A stretch of 64,000 nucleotides of DNA, taken from contig CAZQUR010000002.1 of assembly GCA_964596535.1 (NCBI GenBank), forward strand, positions 1-64,000. The letters are read 5' to 3'. Under the pieces are notes generated by a model that did no database searches, had not been told where the DNA came from, and saw only the letters and a program-made list of their open reading frames with translations. A program made the position numbers and the translations under genes. This DNA comes from GCA-002779465 sp964596535. Lineage in GTDB: Bacteria > Desulfobacterota > Desulfobacteria > Desulfobacterales > UBA2156. Shown here piece by piece: positions 16,118 to 24,465 of this stretch; positions within the stretch are counted from its first letter, which is position 1, and every line of letters begins with the position of its first letter.

Positions 16118-16381
16118 AACGGATAAGACTCCATTTGTTTGGGTGCGGATGGATCGCGGGAACGAATTGTGTTCCGCCACGATCTGCACCCCAAGAGATG
16201 GGAGCCGTCCACTTGTTGAGTCAAGTGATTTTTCGATTATCCAAAAAAGATCGCAAAAAAGGTTTTGTGACGGCCGTTTGCACCTTTTCGGGAAAGAATA
16301 GCAAAAAGTTACGCGAAAAAGGGCCGTTACGAAATCCTCCTATCTGATTAACGCAAAACAGGGTTTCGATCAAGGCGGTAT
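16118..16381. other. Intergenic region upstream of murJ with right 36-bp repeat
   Basis: No gene is seen. The sequence is A-rich in the middle (runs of AAAAAAG), and its last 39 bp hold the second copy of the 36-bp repeat, which forms the immediate leader of murJ. Confidence 0.6.
16343..16378 (+). repeat. 36-bp perfect direct repeat, right copy (murJ leader)
   Basis: Identical to 12531-12566. It ends 3 nt upstream of the murJ ATG and includes AAGGCGG, which can serve as the murJ ribosome-binding site. Confidence 0.9.
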
Positions 16382-17962
16382 ATGGGACCTTCAAAGACAC
16401 CTTCCGTGGGGCAAAAGATGGGACTGGCTGCGGCCATCATGATGGCGTCGGTCTTTTTCAGCCGGGTAACGGGCCTTGTCCGCGAAATGGTGATTGCCTA
16501 CATCGGCGGGGCTTCTTCAGCCGTGGACGCCTACCAGGTGGCGTTCATCATTCCCGAAATCCTCAACCACGTGGTGGCTTCCGGATTTTTATCGGTCACC
16601 TTCATTCCCATTTTTTCCCGTTACCTTTCCTCGGACCGGGAAGCAGAAGGGTGGGATGTCTTTTCCATCATCTTCACCGGTTTCGGGACGTTTTTGATTC
16701 TTGGCATCCTTTTAACCATGGTCTTCACGCCGGCGCTGGTGGAGATGGTGGCCCCCGGAATTGAGGACGGCGTTGTGAAAACAAACGCCGTGCGCATGAC
16801 CCGGATTATCCTTCCGGCCCAGTTTTTCTTTTTCGCCGGCGGTCTTTTCATGGCCGTCCAGTTTGCAAAGGGACGTTTTGCCGTCCCGGCGCTGGCGCCG
16901 CTGGTGTACAACCTGGGGATCATCGCCGGCGGCGGGGTCCTGGGGAGATCGCTCGGCATGGAAGGATTTGCATGGGGGGTTTTGGCCGGCGCTTTTTTCG
17001 GAAACTTTTTTCTCCAGTGGTGGGGGGCCTTGCGGGTGGGCCTGCGGTTTTTTCTGAAAATCGATTTCCGCCACCCGGATTTGAAAAAATACATCGCCCT
17101 GACCCTGCCCCTGATGGTGGGACTCACCATGACCTTTTCCACCGAGATTTTCTTCCGGTTTTTCGGGAGCTTTCTCCCCCCGGGGACCATCGCCGCCCTC
17201 AACTACGGGCTGCGGGTCATGCTGATCCTGGTGGGCGTCTTCGGCCAGGCCGTGGGGGTGGCCTCCTTTCCGTTCATGGCACGCCTGGCGGTGGAGGGAA
17301 GACGTCAGGAGATGCACCGGCTTTTGGATCAGACCCTGAGGCTCCTTTCCCTTGTCATTCCCGTTTCTGTTTTGTGCATGGTATTGCGCAAGGAGATCGT
17401 TGTTTTGTTGTTTTTGCGGGGAAATTTTGACACGGCGGCCTTGGAAGCGACGTCGCAGGCACTCTTCTATCTGATGGCCGGCGCCTTTGCATTCGCCGCC
17501 CAGACCATCGTTGTCCGGGCCTACTACGCCGTCCAAAACACCTTGTTCCCGGCCCTTTTCGGCTCCCTGGCGGTGGTGTTGAGTCTGCCCCTGTATTGGA
17601 TGGGGATGCGGTTTATGGGAGGAAACGGGGTTGCCCTGGCCGTCAGTATTTCCGCTGTCATGCAGGCGGGGCTTTTATACGGGATTTGGAACGCCCGCCG
17701 TCCGGACCGGGCGTATCACCGGGTTTACGCGTCCTACGCCCGCATGATCGGATTGGGAGCGGTTTTCGGGGCGGCGTTTGAATGGATGAAAAACGCAGGT
17801 GTGCCCCAATTCAGCACCGCACCCCTGACCCAAAGTGTCCTGACCTGCCTGATGATCGGCCCGCTTTATCTGGTGGCCTTTTACGGTGCGGGCCGGATTT
17901 TGAAAATCCCGGAAATAAAGACCGTTCGGGATCTTAGAAAATCGCGGTCCACGCACGGATAA
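16382..17962 (+). CDS. murJ: Lipid II flippase MurJ (MviN family)
   Basis: This 526-aa polytopic protein is of the MOP superfamily, with about 14 predicted helices. The N-terminal MMASVFFSRVTGLVREMVIA and GASSAVDAYQVAFIIPE are the MurJ signature, including the conserved Arg residues and the DAYxxAFxIP motif. RFFGSFLPPGTIAALNYG is also typical. It flips lipid-linked peptidoglycan precursor across the inner membrane. AAGGCGG within the direct repeat is the probable ribosome site. Because envelope-modifying genes lie just upstream, a Wzx-like role is conceivable, but the sequence is canonical MurJ. Confidence 0.93.
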   Translation: MGPSKTPSVGQKMGLAAAIMMASVFFSRVTGLVREMVIAYIGGASSAVDAYQVAFIIPEILNHVVASGFLSVTFIPIFSRYLSSDREAEGWDVFSIIFTGFGTFLILGILLTMVFTPALVEMVAPGIEDGVVKTNAVRMTRIILPAQFFFFAGGLFMAVQFAKGRFAVPALAPLVYNLGIIAGGGVLGRSLGMEGFAWGVLAGAFFGNFFLQWWGALRVGLRFFLKIDFRHPDLKKYIALTLPLMVGLTMTFSTEIFFRFFGSFLPPGTIAALNYGLRVMLILVGVFGQAVGVASFPFMARLAVEGRRQEMHRLLDQTLRLLSLVIPVSVLCMVLRKEIVVLLFLRGNFDTAALEATSQALFYLMAGAFAFAAQTIVVRAYYAVQNTLFPALFGSLAVVLSLPLYWMGMRFMGGNGVALAVSISAVMQAGLLYGIWNARRPDRAYHRVYASYARMIGLGAVFGAAFEWMKNAGVPQFSTAPLTQSVLTCLMIGPLYLVAFYGAGRILKIPEIKTVRDLRKSRSTHG

Positions 17963-17969
17963 TTTATCG

Positions 17970-17997
17970 AAAAGCGGTTGTCATATGGACGCTTTTT
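17970..17997 (+). terminator. Weak candidate terminator after murJ
   Basis: AAAAGCG (17970-17976) pairs with CGCTTTT (17990-17996) around a 13-nt loop and runs into T residues. The short AT-rich stem makes it a modest candidate separating murJ from the polyamine operon. Confidence 0.35.
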
Positions 17998-18040
17998 TCA
18001 TATAGAGGCGCTGAGAATCTGGAGCGGAAGGAGACAGCCG

Positions 18041-18598
18041 TTGGAAAAAATCATCCCCCAGCGCATGTTTTTCACCAAGGGTGTTGGATACCATCGGAAT
18101 CAGCTGCAAAGCTTTGAGCTGGCCTTGAGGGACGCCGGAATCGAAATATGTAACATCGTCACCATTTCCAGCATCTTCCCGCCGGCGTGCAAAATCATAT
18201 CCAAAAGAGAGGGGTTGAAAAACCTCGTGCCCGGCCAGGTGACCTTCGTGGTCATGGCCCGGGAAAACACCAATGAACCGAGCCGGCTCATATCGGCGGC
18301 GGTGGGGCTGGCCCAACCCGTCAACCGGAAACAATACGGCTATATTTCCGAACATCATGCCTTTGGACAAAAAACCCGCCAGGCCAAAGATTTTGCGGAA
18401 GACCTGGCCGCCACCATGCTCGCGTCCACCCTGGGCATCGAACTGGATATCGATAAGGCCTGGGACGAGCGCAAACAACTCTACATCGCCGATAAAAAAC
18501 GCCATTTCACCAGCCGGAGCATCGCCCAGAGCGCTTACGGTCACCGGGACGGCCTGTGGACCACCGTGGTGGCCTGTGCGGTCATGCTCATCGCATAG
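18041..18598 (+). CDS. Pyruvoyl-dependent arginine decarboxylase
   Basis: This protein of about 185 aa is made as a proenzyme that cleaves itself at a Ser-Ser bond to form a pyruvoyl cofactor. The cleavage region is visible as VTISSIFPPACKI. Other conserved blocks are MFFTKGVGYHRNQLQSFE and FVVMARENTNEPSRLISA. It converts arginine to agmatine. I chose the TTG at 18041 because AAGGAG sits 8 nt upstream; the frame extends to 17978 with no SD. The next genes encode a deoxyhypusine-synthase-like protein and agmatinase, giving an arginine-to-agmatine-to-putrescine route. Confidence 0.9.
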   Translation: MEKIIPQRMFFTKGVGYHRNQLQSFELALRDAGIEICNIVTISSIFPPACKIISKREGLKNLVPGQVTFVVMARENTNEPSRLISAAVGLAQPVNRKQYGYISEHHAFGQKTRQAKDFAEDLAATMLASTLGIELDIDKAWDERKQLYIADKKRHFTSRSIAQSAYGHRDGLWTTVVACAVMLIA

Positions 18599-18601
18599 AA
18601 T

Positions 18602-19678
18602 GTGAAAGACGCCATGTCCCGATCCCTTTTTGAATCGTCCCCGGATATTCTCCCCGAACGCTTGAAACGCGGACTATCTATTGCCGACCTGCTGGAGATC
18701 ATGGGCGGGACCTGTTTCGAGGCCCGGAATGTCTTTCGCGCCGCCCGGTTGTTGAAGCGGATGATCGAAGCCGGAGACACCCTCTGGCTGGGGATCGCCG
18801 GCGCAGGCATCGCCGGCGGCATGGGGGGGATGGTGATTTCCCTCATGGAAGCCGGTTTTATCGACGTGATCTGTTCCACGGGAGCCCAGGTTTACCACGA
18901 CCTGCATTTCGCCTTCGACCTTCCGGTCAAGGCGATCCCCCCCCACTGGGATGATGACCTTCTCCGCAAACACGGGGATACGCGGATTTATGATATCGGC
19001 ATCCGGGAAAAGGAGACCCTCGAAGCCCAGGACGCACTGATCCGCCGGTTCGTGGAGGACGCCCACAACTCCCTTTCCCCGGAGTCCCTCTCCAGCTGGG
19101 AGTTCAACTTCCGATTGGGGCTGTGGACGGCGGCCCACGCGCCTTATCCGGAACGCAGTTTCACTGCACGGGCCGCCCAACTGGAAGTCCCGGTTTTCTG
19201 GGATTCCCTTTCCAATCATTCCATCGCCATGAATCTTGTCCGCACGGACCGGGAGGGGTTTCCCGTCGTGCTGTCCGCCCAGAAGGACATCCTGCAATCC
19301 GCGGCCGTCGCCTTTTGCTCGGAACAGACCGGCTTTCTGGAACTGGGGGGCGGCGGCCCAAAAAACTTCATCCAGCAGACCGGGCCCACCATCAGCCAGA
19401 TTTTAGGCTTCGATTATGGAGGGGCGGATCGCGGCATCCAGATCGGGACGGCCGTGGAACGGGAAGGGAGCCTTTCCAGTTGCACCTTCGGGGAGGCGGT
19501 CACCTGGGGGAAATACCGGCATGCCGACCAGGACCGCCTGGTCCAGATCTGGGGGGAATACAGCGTCATCTTCCCCCTGTTGGCCGCCTATGCCCTCGAT
19601 ACCTGTACACCACGGCCGTCCAAGCGCTGGTGCACCCGGATTCCGGAAAGTGTGAAGAAATTGCCGGTGCCGCCGTGA
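18602..19678 (+). CDS. Deoxyhypusine synthase family protein
   Basis: This 358-aa protein has the NAD-dependent DHS fold. It shows WLGIAGAGIAGGMGGMVISL, EAGFIDVICSTGAQVYHDLH, LGGGGPKNFIQQ and, near residue 300, EAVTWGKYR, which holds the active-site Lys that forms the imine with the aminobutyl group. Bacteria lack eIF5A, so the true role is not hypusine formation. DHS homologues in bacteria are known to make homospermidine or related polyamines from putrescine-type donors. The operon (arginine decarboxylase before, agmatinase after) strongly supports polyamine synthesis. The GTG at 18602 is used; the ATG at 18614 is an alternative. Confidence 0.85.
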   Translation: MKDAMSRSLFESSPDILPERLKRGLSIADLLEIMGGTCFEARNVFRAARLLKRMIEAGDTLWLGIAGAGIAGGMGGMVISLMEAGFIDVICSTGAQVYHDLHFAFDLPVKAIPPHWDDDLLRKHGDTRIYDIGIREKETLEAQDALIRRFVEDAHNSLSPESLSSWEFNFRLGLWTAAHAPYPERSFTARAAQLEVPVFWDSLSNHSIAMNLVRTDREGFPVVLSAQKDILQSAAVAFCSEQTGFLELGGGGPKNFIQQTGPTISQILGFDYGGADRGIQIGTAVEREGSLSSCTFGEAVTWGKYRHADQDRLVQIWGEYSVIFPLLAAYALDTCTPRPSKRWCTRIPESVKKLPVPP

Positions 19679-20559
19679 AACCGCACCCCACTCCCTTTTT
19701 GAACCCGGCGCCCGAGCGGTGCGCCCTGGAACATGCCCGGGTGGTGGTGCTTCCTTTCCCCTACGAAGGCGGCATCTCCTATGGGGCCGGCGCAGCGGCC
19801 GCACCCCAGGCGATTCTGGAGGCCTCCGCCCAGCTCGAATGCTTCGACGAAGTCCTTCGGGCGGAACCCTTGGAGGTGGGGATCGCAACGGTTCAACCCC
19901 CTGAAATCCCGGAACACCCCCGACAGATGATCGAAACCATGCAAGAGACGGTGGGGGCGCTGCTGAACCGGGGAAAATTCGTCGTTGTGGCCGGCGGGGA
20001 TCATTCCATCACCACCGGTTACGCAATGGCCCTGAAAGAAAAATACGATCCCTTGGGGGTCATCCAGTTGGACGCTCACGCCGACCTCCGGGAGACTTAC
20101 GACGACAGCCCCTTAAGCCATGCCTGCGTCATGGCCCGCATCCGGGAGATCACCCCCCATACGATGCAATTGGGGATTCGAAGCATCTCCGCGGAGGAAG
20201 CCCGGCGGGTGCAACAAGACGGGCTTTTGCTCTGCCCCCTGCACCAATGGCGACAGGGGGCGTTCGATCTCCAAGGGGCGTTGAGACGTCTGCCCGAACG
20301 GGTTTTTATTACCGTGGATGTGGATGTCTTCGACTGGAGTGTCGTTTCGAGCACGGGAACCCCGGAGCCCGGAGGCCTGTTCTGGGACGAAGCCCTGGGA
20401 ATCCTGAAAACGATTTTTAACGCCAAAGACGTGGTGGGTTTCGATGTGGTGGAACTGGCGTACAAAAAAGACGATATGAACTCTCCTTTTGCCGTGGCCA
20501 AGCTCATTTATAAGATGATCGGGTTCAAATTCCACCGCCGGTTGACTCGCATCTTTTGA
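19675..20559 (+). CDS. speB: Agmatinase (ureohydrolase)
   Basis: This 294-aa member of the arginase/agmatinase family hydrolyses agmatine to putrescine and urea. The Mn ligands are visible in VAGGDHSITTG, IQLDAHADLRE and ITVDVDVFDWSV, and the first block is PFPYEGGISYGAGAAAAP. The GTG start overlaps the preceding stop (GTGA), so translation is coupled. The open frame extends much further upstream but only as a shadow of the DHS-like gene. Position as third gene of an arginine decarboxylase operon distinguishes agmatinase from arginase or formimidoylglutamase. Confidence 0.9.
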   Translation: MKPHPTPFLNPAPERCALEHARVVVLPFPYEGGISYGAGAAAAPQAILEASAQLECFDEVLRAEPLEVGIATVQPPEIPEHPRQMIETMQETVGALLNRGKFVVVAGGDHSITTGYAMALKEKYDPLGVIQLDAHADLRETYDDSPLSHACVMARIREITPHTMQLGIRSISAEEARRVQQDGLLLCPLHQWRQGAFDLQGALRRLPERVFITVDVDVFDWSVVSSTGTPEPGGLFWDEALGILKTIFNAKDVVGFDVVELAYKKDDMNSPFAVAKLIYKMIGFKFHRRLTRIF

Positions 20560-20644
20560 TATCTTTTCCTGGCCGGAGAATACCCTTTTCCCGGATGAGG
20601 GGGTCTCCGACGCGTCGCTTTTAAATTTCATTGATTTTCTCCCC

Positions 20645-20674
20645 TTGATTTGATAATCAGGAACACATTGTAAA
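20645..20674 (+). promoter_or_regulatory. Weak candidate promoter for the peptide transporter operon
   Basis: TTGATT (20645-20650), an 18-bp spacer and TGTAAA (20669-20674) each match 4 of 6 consensus bases. They lie 90 nt before the substrate-binding protein gene. Confidence 0.25.
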
Positions 20675-20763
20675 CACGAAGCGGTTGATTTGCGGTCCTT
20701 TGAAGCCGTGGAACAATTCAGCAGAGTGCTTCAGTTCCTTAAACCCAAAAAGAAGGAGGGGCT

Positions 20764-22371
20764 ATGGTGAAGAAACTGACGATTATAACGATGCTTTTGG
20801 TGTTGGTGGGTGCCGGGACACTTTTTGCGGCGCCCAAGTCGGGGGGCACGCTGGTTTTCGGAAGGGGCGGGGACAGCGTCGGGCTGGATCCGGCCTACGA
20901 GACCGACGGCAACTCTTTTATGGTGTGCGACAACATTTACGAGGCCCTGGTGTTTTACGCCGATGAATCCACCGCCCTGGAACCGGGACTGGCCGAGTCC
21001 TGGGATATTTCTGCCGACGGCTTGACCTACACCTTCCATTTGCGCAAGGGGGTGAAGTTCCACGACGGCACCGATTTCAACGCGAACGCCGTTGTCTTTT
21101 CCATCGGCCGCATGATGAAAGAACCCAAGGTTAAGTATTTCGGGAAGGGATGGGAGATTCCTCCCCAGGATCGTCCGCCCGAGTACTGGGTCTCCATGGA
21201 AATGGACAACATCCTGGACTCCATCACGGCCACGGATGACGACACCGTGGTCTTCAAACTCAAGAAGGTGAACGCCCCCTTTTTGGCCAACATGGGAATG
21301 GATTTTGCCGACATCATCAGCCCCACGGCGTTTCTGAAAAACCCCAAGGAGTTCATCCGCAACCCGGTGGGCACCGGTCCCTTTAAATTCGTCAGATGGG
21401 TAAAGGATGACCGTATCGTACTGGAGCGCTTCAATGATTATTGGGACAAAAACGCCGGGCCTTACCTGGACAAGATCGTCTTCCGGTCCATCCCGGAAAA
21501 CTCCGTCCGCTTCCTGGAACTCAAGACCGGAAACATCCACATCTGCCAGTTCCCCAATCCCCAGGACATCGATATGGCCAAAAAAGACCCGAACCTGATC
21601 CTTCCCACCCAGCCCGGCATGAACATCGGGTATCTCGGGTTCAACCTGACCAAGGAGCCCTGGAAGAGCAAGGCGGCGCTCCGAAAAGCCATTGCCCATG
21701 CCATCAACAAGAAAGCCATCGTGGACAACCTCTACCAGGGTCTGGGACAGGTGGCGAAAAACCCCATTCCGCCCACCATGTGGGGATACAACGATGAGAT
21801 CCCGGGTTACAGCTACGATGTAAAAAAGGCCAAGGAACTCCTTGAAAAGGCCGGGTATCCGGGCGGCAAGGGACTGGGGGAGATCACCCTGTGGTCCATG
21901 CCGGTTCCCCGGCCGTACAATCCCGACGGGGTGAAGATCGGTGAAGCCATGGCAGCGGATTTGGCCAAAGCCGGGATCACCGCCAAAGTGGTCACCTTCG
22001 AATGGGGAACCTATTTGAAGCGCCAACGGGAACAACCCGAGGACATGGACCTGTTCCAGCTGGGGTGGACCGGGGACAACGGGGATCCGGACAATTTCCT
22101 GGCGGTCCTCTTCGACGGTCTGGCCTCCGAAGCCATCCGCACCCAGTGGAAAAACGAAGAATATCATCAGCTCATCATCCAGGGACGGGAAACCATCGAC
22201 CAAGAGAAGCGGATCGAAATCTACAAGAAAGCCCAGAAGATCTTCTTCGAGGAGTGCCCGGCGATTCCCATCGCCCACTCCACCGTCATTTGGCCGGCCC
22301 ACAAAAGCGTGCAGAACTTCAAACTGCATCCCACCGGGTCCGTCCGGATGAAAAATGTTTGGTTGCAGTAA
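20764..22371 (+). CDS. ABC transporter substrate-binding protein, family 5 (peptide/nickel)
   Basis: This 535-aa periplasmic protein of the SBP_bac_5 family has a signal peptide (KLTIITMLLVLVGAGTLFA) without a lipobox Cys, so it is soluble in the periplasm. The mature start SGGTLVFGRGGDSVGLDPAY and the motif EPGLAESWDISADGLTYTFH are characteristic of DppA/OppA-type proteins. The start has GAAGGAGG 6 nt upstream. It is the first gene of a complete importer operon. Dipeptides, oligopeptides or other small cationic ligands are possible substrates; the sequence does not settle which. Confidence 0.9.
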   Translation: MVKKLTIITMLLVLVGAGTLFAAPKSGGTLVFGRGGDSVGLDPAYETDGNSFMVCDNIYEALVFYADESTALEPGLAESWDISADGLTYTFHLRKGVKFHDGTDFNANAVVFSIGRMMKEPKVKYFGKGWEIPPQDRPPEYWVSMEMDNILDSITATDDDTVVFKLKKVNAPFLANMGMDFADIISPTAFLKNPKEFIRNPVGTGPFKFVRWVKDDRIVLERFNDYWDKNAGPYLDKIVFRSIPENSVRFLELKTGNIHICQFPNPQDIDMAKKDPNLILPTQPGMNIGYLGFNLTKEPWKSKAALRKAIAHAINKKAIVDNLYQGLGQVAKNPIPPTMWGYNDEIPGYSYDVKKAKELLEKAGYPGGKGLGEITLWSMPVPRPYNPDGVKIGEAMAADLAKAGITAKVVTFEWGTYLKRQREQPEDMDLFQLGWTGDNGDPDNFLAVLFDGLASEAIRTQWKNEEYHQLIIQGRETIDQEKRIEIYKKAQKIFFEECPAIPIAHSTVIWPAHKSVQNFKLHPTGSVRMKNVWLQ

Positions 22372-22384
22372 AGGACCATAACCT

Positions 22385-22429
22385 CCATCGGCCGAAACGG
22401 GGGCGGCACAGATGTGCCGTCCCCGATGG
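22385..22429 (+). promoter_or_regulatory. Intercistronic stem-loop between binding protein and permease
   Basis: A 12-bp stem (GGGGGCGGCACA, 22399-22410, with TGTGCCGTCCCC, 22413-22424; one G-U pair) is capped by a 2-nt loop. It is extended by an outer CCATCG/CGATGG pairing. No T-run follows, so it is more likely an mRNA-stabilising or processing element, which would favour binding-protein expression over the permeases, than a terminator. Confidence 0.55.
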
Positions 22430-22513
22430 CGGCTGAACTTCCTCGAAAACCGTCCGCCAAAGGAGACGTCCCCTTTGCATCGGATCCGCTTTAATAGAGT
22501 CCGTTTTTAATTC

Positions 22514-23518
22514 ATGCTGGCTTATATCGCCCGCCGATTTCTCATCCTGATTCCCACGCTTCTGGGCGTGTCGATCATTGTTTTTCTCCTGCTTCACCTC
22601 ACCCCCGGAGACCCCGCAGAATTGCTTCTCGGCGAGCGGGCCACTCCGGACGCCCTGGAGCAGATGCGGGAGCATTTGGGCCTGAATGAGCCCATCCATG
22701 TCCAGTACGGGATGTTCCTAAAGCGGCTGATGAAAGGAGATCTGGGAGAGACCATCTGGACCCGGCAGAAGGTCTGGATCGAAGTCAAGCAGCGCTTCCC
22801 GGCCACCATCGAACTCTCGGTGGCGGCGCTGTTCATCAGCTGTTTTTTCGGCATCATCCTGGGTATCGTATCGGCCACCAAGCAGTATTCCCTCTTTGAT
22901 TACGCCAGTATGTTGGGCGCCCTGGCGGGGGTGAGCATGCCCATTTTCTGGCTGGCGCTGGTCTTCATGCTGATCTTTTCCCTCAACCTGGGGTGGCTTC
23001 CCATGTCGGGCCGCCTCAGCGTGGGCGTGGAACTGAAGACCATCACCAATTTCTACATCCTCGACGCCGTCCTCACCGGGAACGGAAAAGCACTGAAAGA
23101 CGTCCTGTGGCACCTCATCATGCCGGCGGTGACGCTGAGCACCATTCCCATGGCCATCGTCGCCCGTATGACCCGGTCGGCCATGCTGGATGTGCTCCGC
23201 CAGGACTACATCAAAACCGCCAAGGCAAAAGGGCTGTCGCGCGTTCAGGTGATTTTTAAACACGCCCTGCGCAATGCCCTGATCCCCGTGGTCACCACCA
23301 TCGGCCTGCAGTTCGGGGTCATGCTCGGCGGGGCGATTCTTACGGAGACGATTTTTGCATGGCCCGGGGTGGGCAAGTGGATGTACGACGCGGTGATGCA
23401 GCGGGATTACATGGTGATCCAGGGAGGGGTGCTTTTTATCGCCACCCTCTTTGTGGTGATCAACTTATGCGTGGACGTGTTGTATGCCGTCATCAACCCC
23501 CGTATCAGTGTGCGATAA
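22514..23518 (+). CDS. dppB: ABC transporter permease, DppB/OppB type
   Basis: This 334-aa inner-membrane permease has about six helices. The N-terminal AYIARRFLILIPTLLGVSII is characteristic of DppB/OppB. The ATPase-coupling EAA loop is visible near residue 230 as RQDYIKTAKAKGLSRVQVIF. No clear SD precedes the ATG at 22514. It pairs with the DppC-type permease that follows. Confidence 0.92.
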   Translation: MLAYIARRFLILIPTLLGVSIIVFLLLHLTPGDPAELLLGERATPDALEQMREHLGLNEPIHVQYGMFLKRLMKGDLGETIWTRQKVWIEVKQRFPATIELSVAALFISCFFGIILGIVSATKQYSLFDYASMLGALAGVSMPIFWLALVFMLIFSLNLGWLPMSGRLSVGVELKTITNFYILDAVLTGNGKALKDVLWHLIMPAVTLSTIPMAIVARMTRSAMLDVLRQDYIKTAKAKGLSRVQVIFKHALRNALIPVVTTIGLQFGVMLGGAILTETIFAWPGVGKWMYDAVMQRDYMVIQGGVLFIATLFVVINLCVDVLYAVINPRISVR

Positions 23519-23565
23519 TTCAAAGCTACGGGTGCATGCGATAAAAATGATACGCGAATCCGTTT

Positions 23566-24465
23566 ATGACCACGGCGACTGTTAACACCCATCGCGATCC
23601 CCGGGATCGGCACCCCCTCTTGGAGCAGCTGAGTCAGCTCTGGCGGAACAAAACCGCCGTGCTCGGCCTGGTCATCATCACGATTTTTATTTCAACGGCC
23701 CTGTCCGCGCCCTGGATCAGCCCCCATAATCCCATCGAGACGTCGTTGTACGATCAGCTCAAGCCCCCCGTGTGGCACGACAAGGGGACCTGGACCCACA
23801 TCCTGGGGACCGATGAACTTGGACGGGATTTATTTTCCCGCATCATTTACGGCGCGCGGGTCTCCCTGATTGTGGCGGTGATCAGTGTGGGGCTGGCCTT
23901 TACCCTGGGCACCCTGTTGGGATGCATTTCCGGATATTACAAGGGGCTGCTCGACGGAATCATCATGCGCATCATGGACATGATCCTGGCTTTCCCCTAT
24001 CTGTTGCTGGCCATCGTGGTGGTGGCGTACCTGGGACCCAGCCTGCAGAACGCAATGATGGCCATCGGCATCACCTATGTCCCCCGCTTTGCCCGCATCG
24101 TCCGCGGGAGTGTCCTTGAAGAATGTGAAAAAGACTATGTCATCGCCGCCAGGGCGGTGGGGGCCAACGACGGCAGGATTATTTTCCTGTCCATTTTACC
24201 CAATTGTCTCGGTCCGTTGATCGTGCAGACCACGCTGAGCATGGCTTCGGCCATCCTCGATGCAGCGGCGCTGAGTTTTCTCGGGTTGGGCGCCCAGCCG
24301 CCCACCCCGGAGTGGGGCGCCATGATCGCCCGAAGCCGCTCTTTGATTCTGAGGGCCTCCTGGGTGATGACCTTTCCCGGGGTGGCTATCTTGCTGGCGG
24401 TTCTCGGGTTCAATCTCCTGGGAGACGGACTCCGGGATGCCCTGGATCCGCGGCTGCGCGACTGA
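23566..24465 (+). CDS. dppC: ABC transporter permease, DppC/OppC type
   Basis: This 299-aa permease has the DppC N-terminal cytoplasmic tail and first helix (LWRNKTAVLGLVIITIFIST), the periplasmic LGTDELGRDLFSRIIYGAR signature and the EAA loop KDYVIAARAVGANDGRIIF. It forms the channel with the DppB-type subunit. Its stop overlaps the next ATG by one base. Confidence 0.92.
   Translation: MTTATVNTHRDPRDRHPLLEQLSQLWRNKTAVLGLVIITIFISTALSAPWISPHNPIETSLYDQLKPPVWHDKGTWTHILGTDELGRDLFSRIIYGARVSLIVAVISVGLAFTLGTLLGCISGYYKGLLDGIIMRIMDMILAFPYLLLAIVVVAYLGPSLQNAMMAIGITYVPRFARIVRGSVLEECEKDYVIAARAVGANDGRIIFLSILPNCLGPLIVQTTLSMASAILDAAALSFLGLGAQPPTPEWGAMIARSRSLILRASWVMTFPGVAILLAVLGFNLLGDGLRDALDPRLRD

Noticed and set aside
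20731..22329. 532-codon open frame on the minus strand
   Set aside because: Antisense of the ABC substrate-binding protein gene; composition is typical of a shadow.
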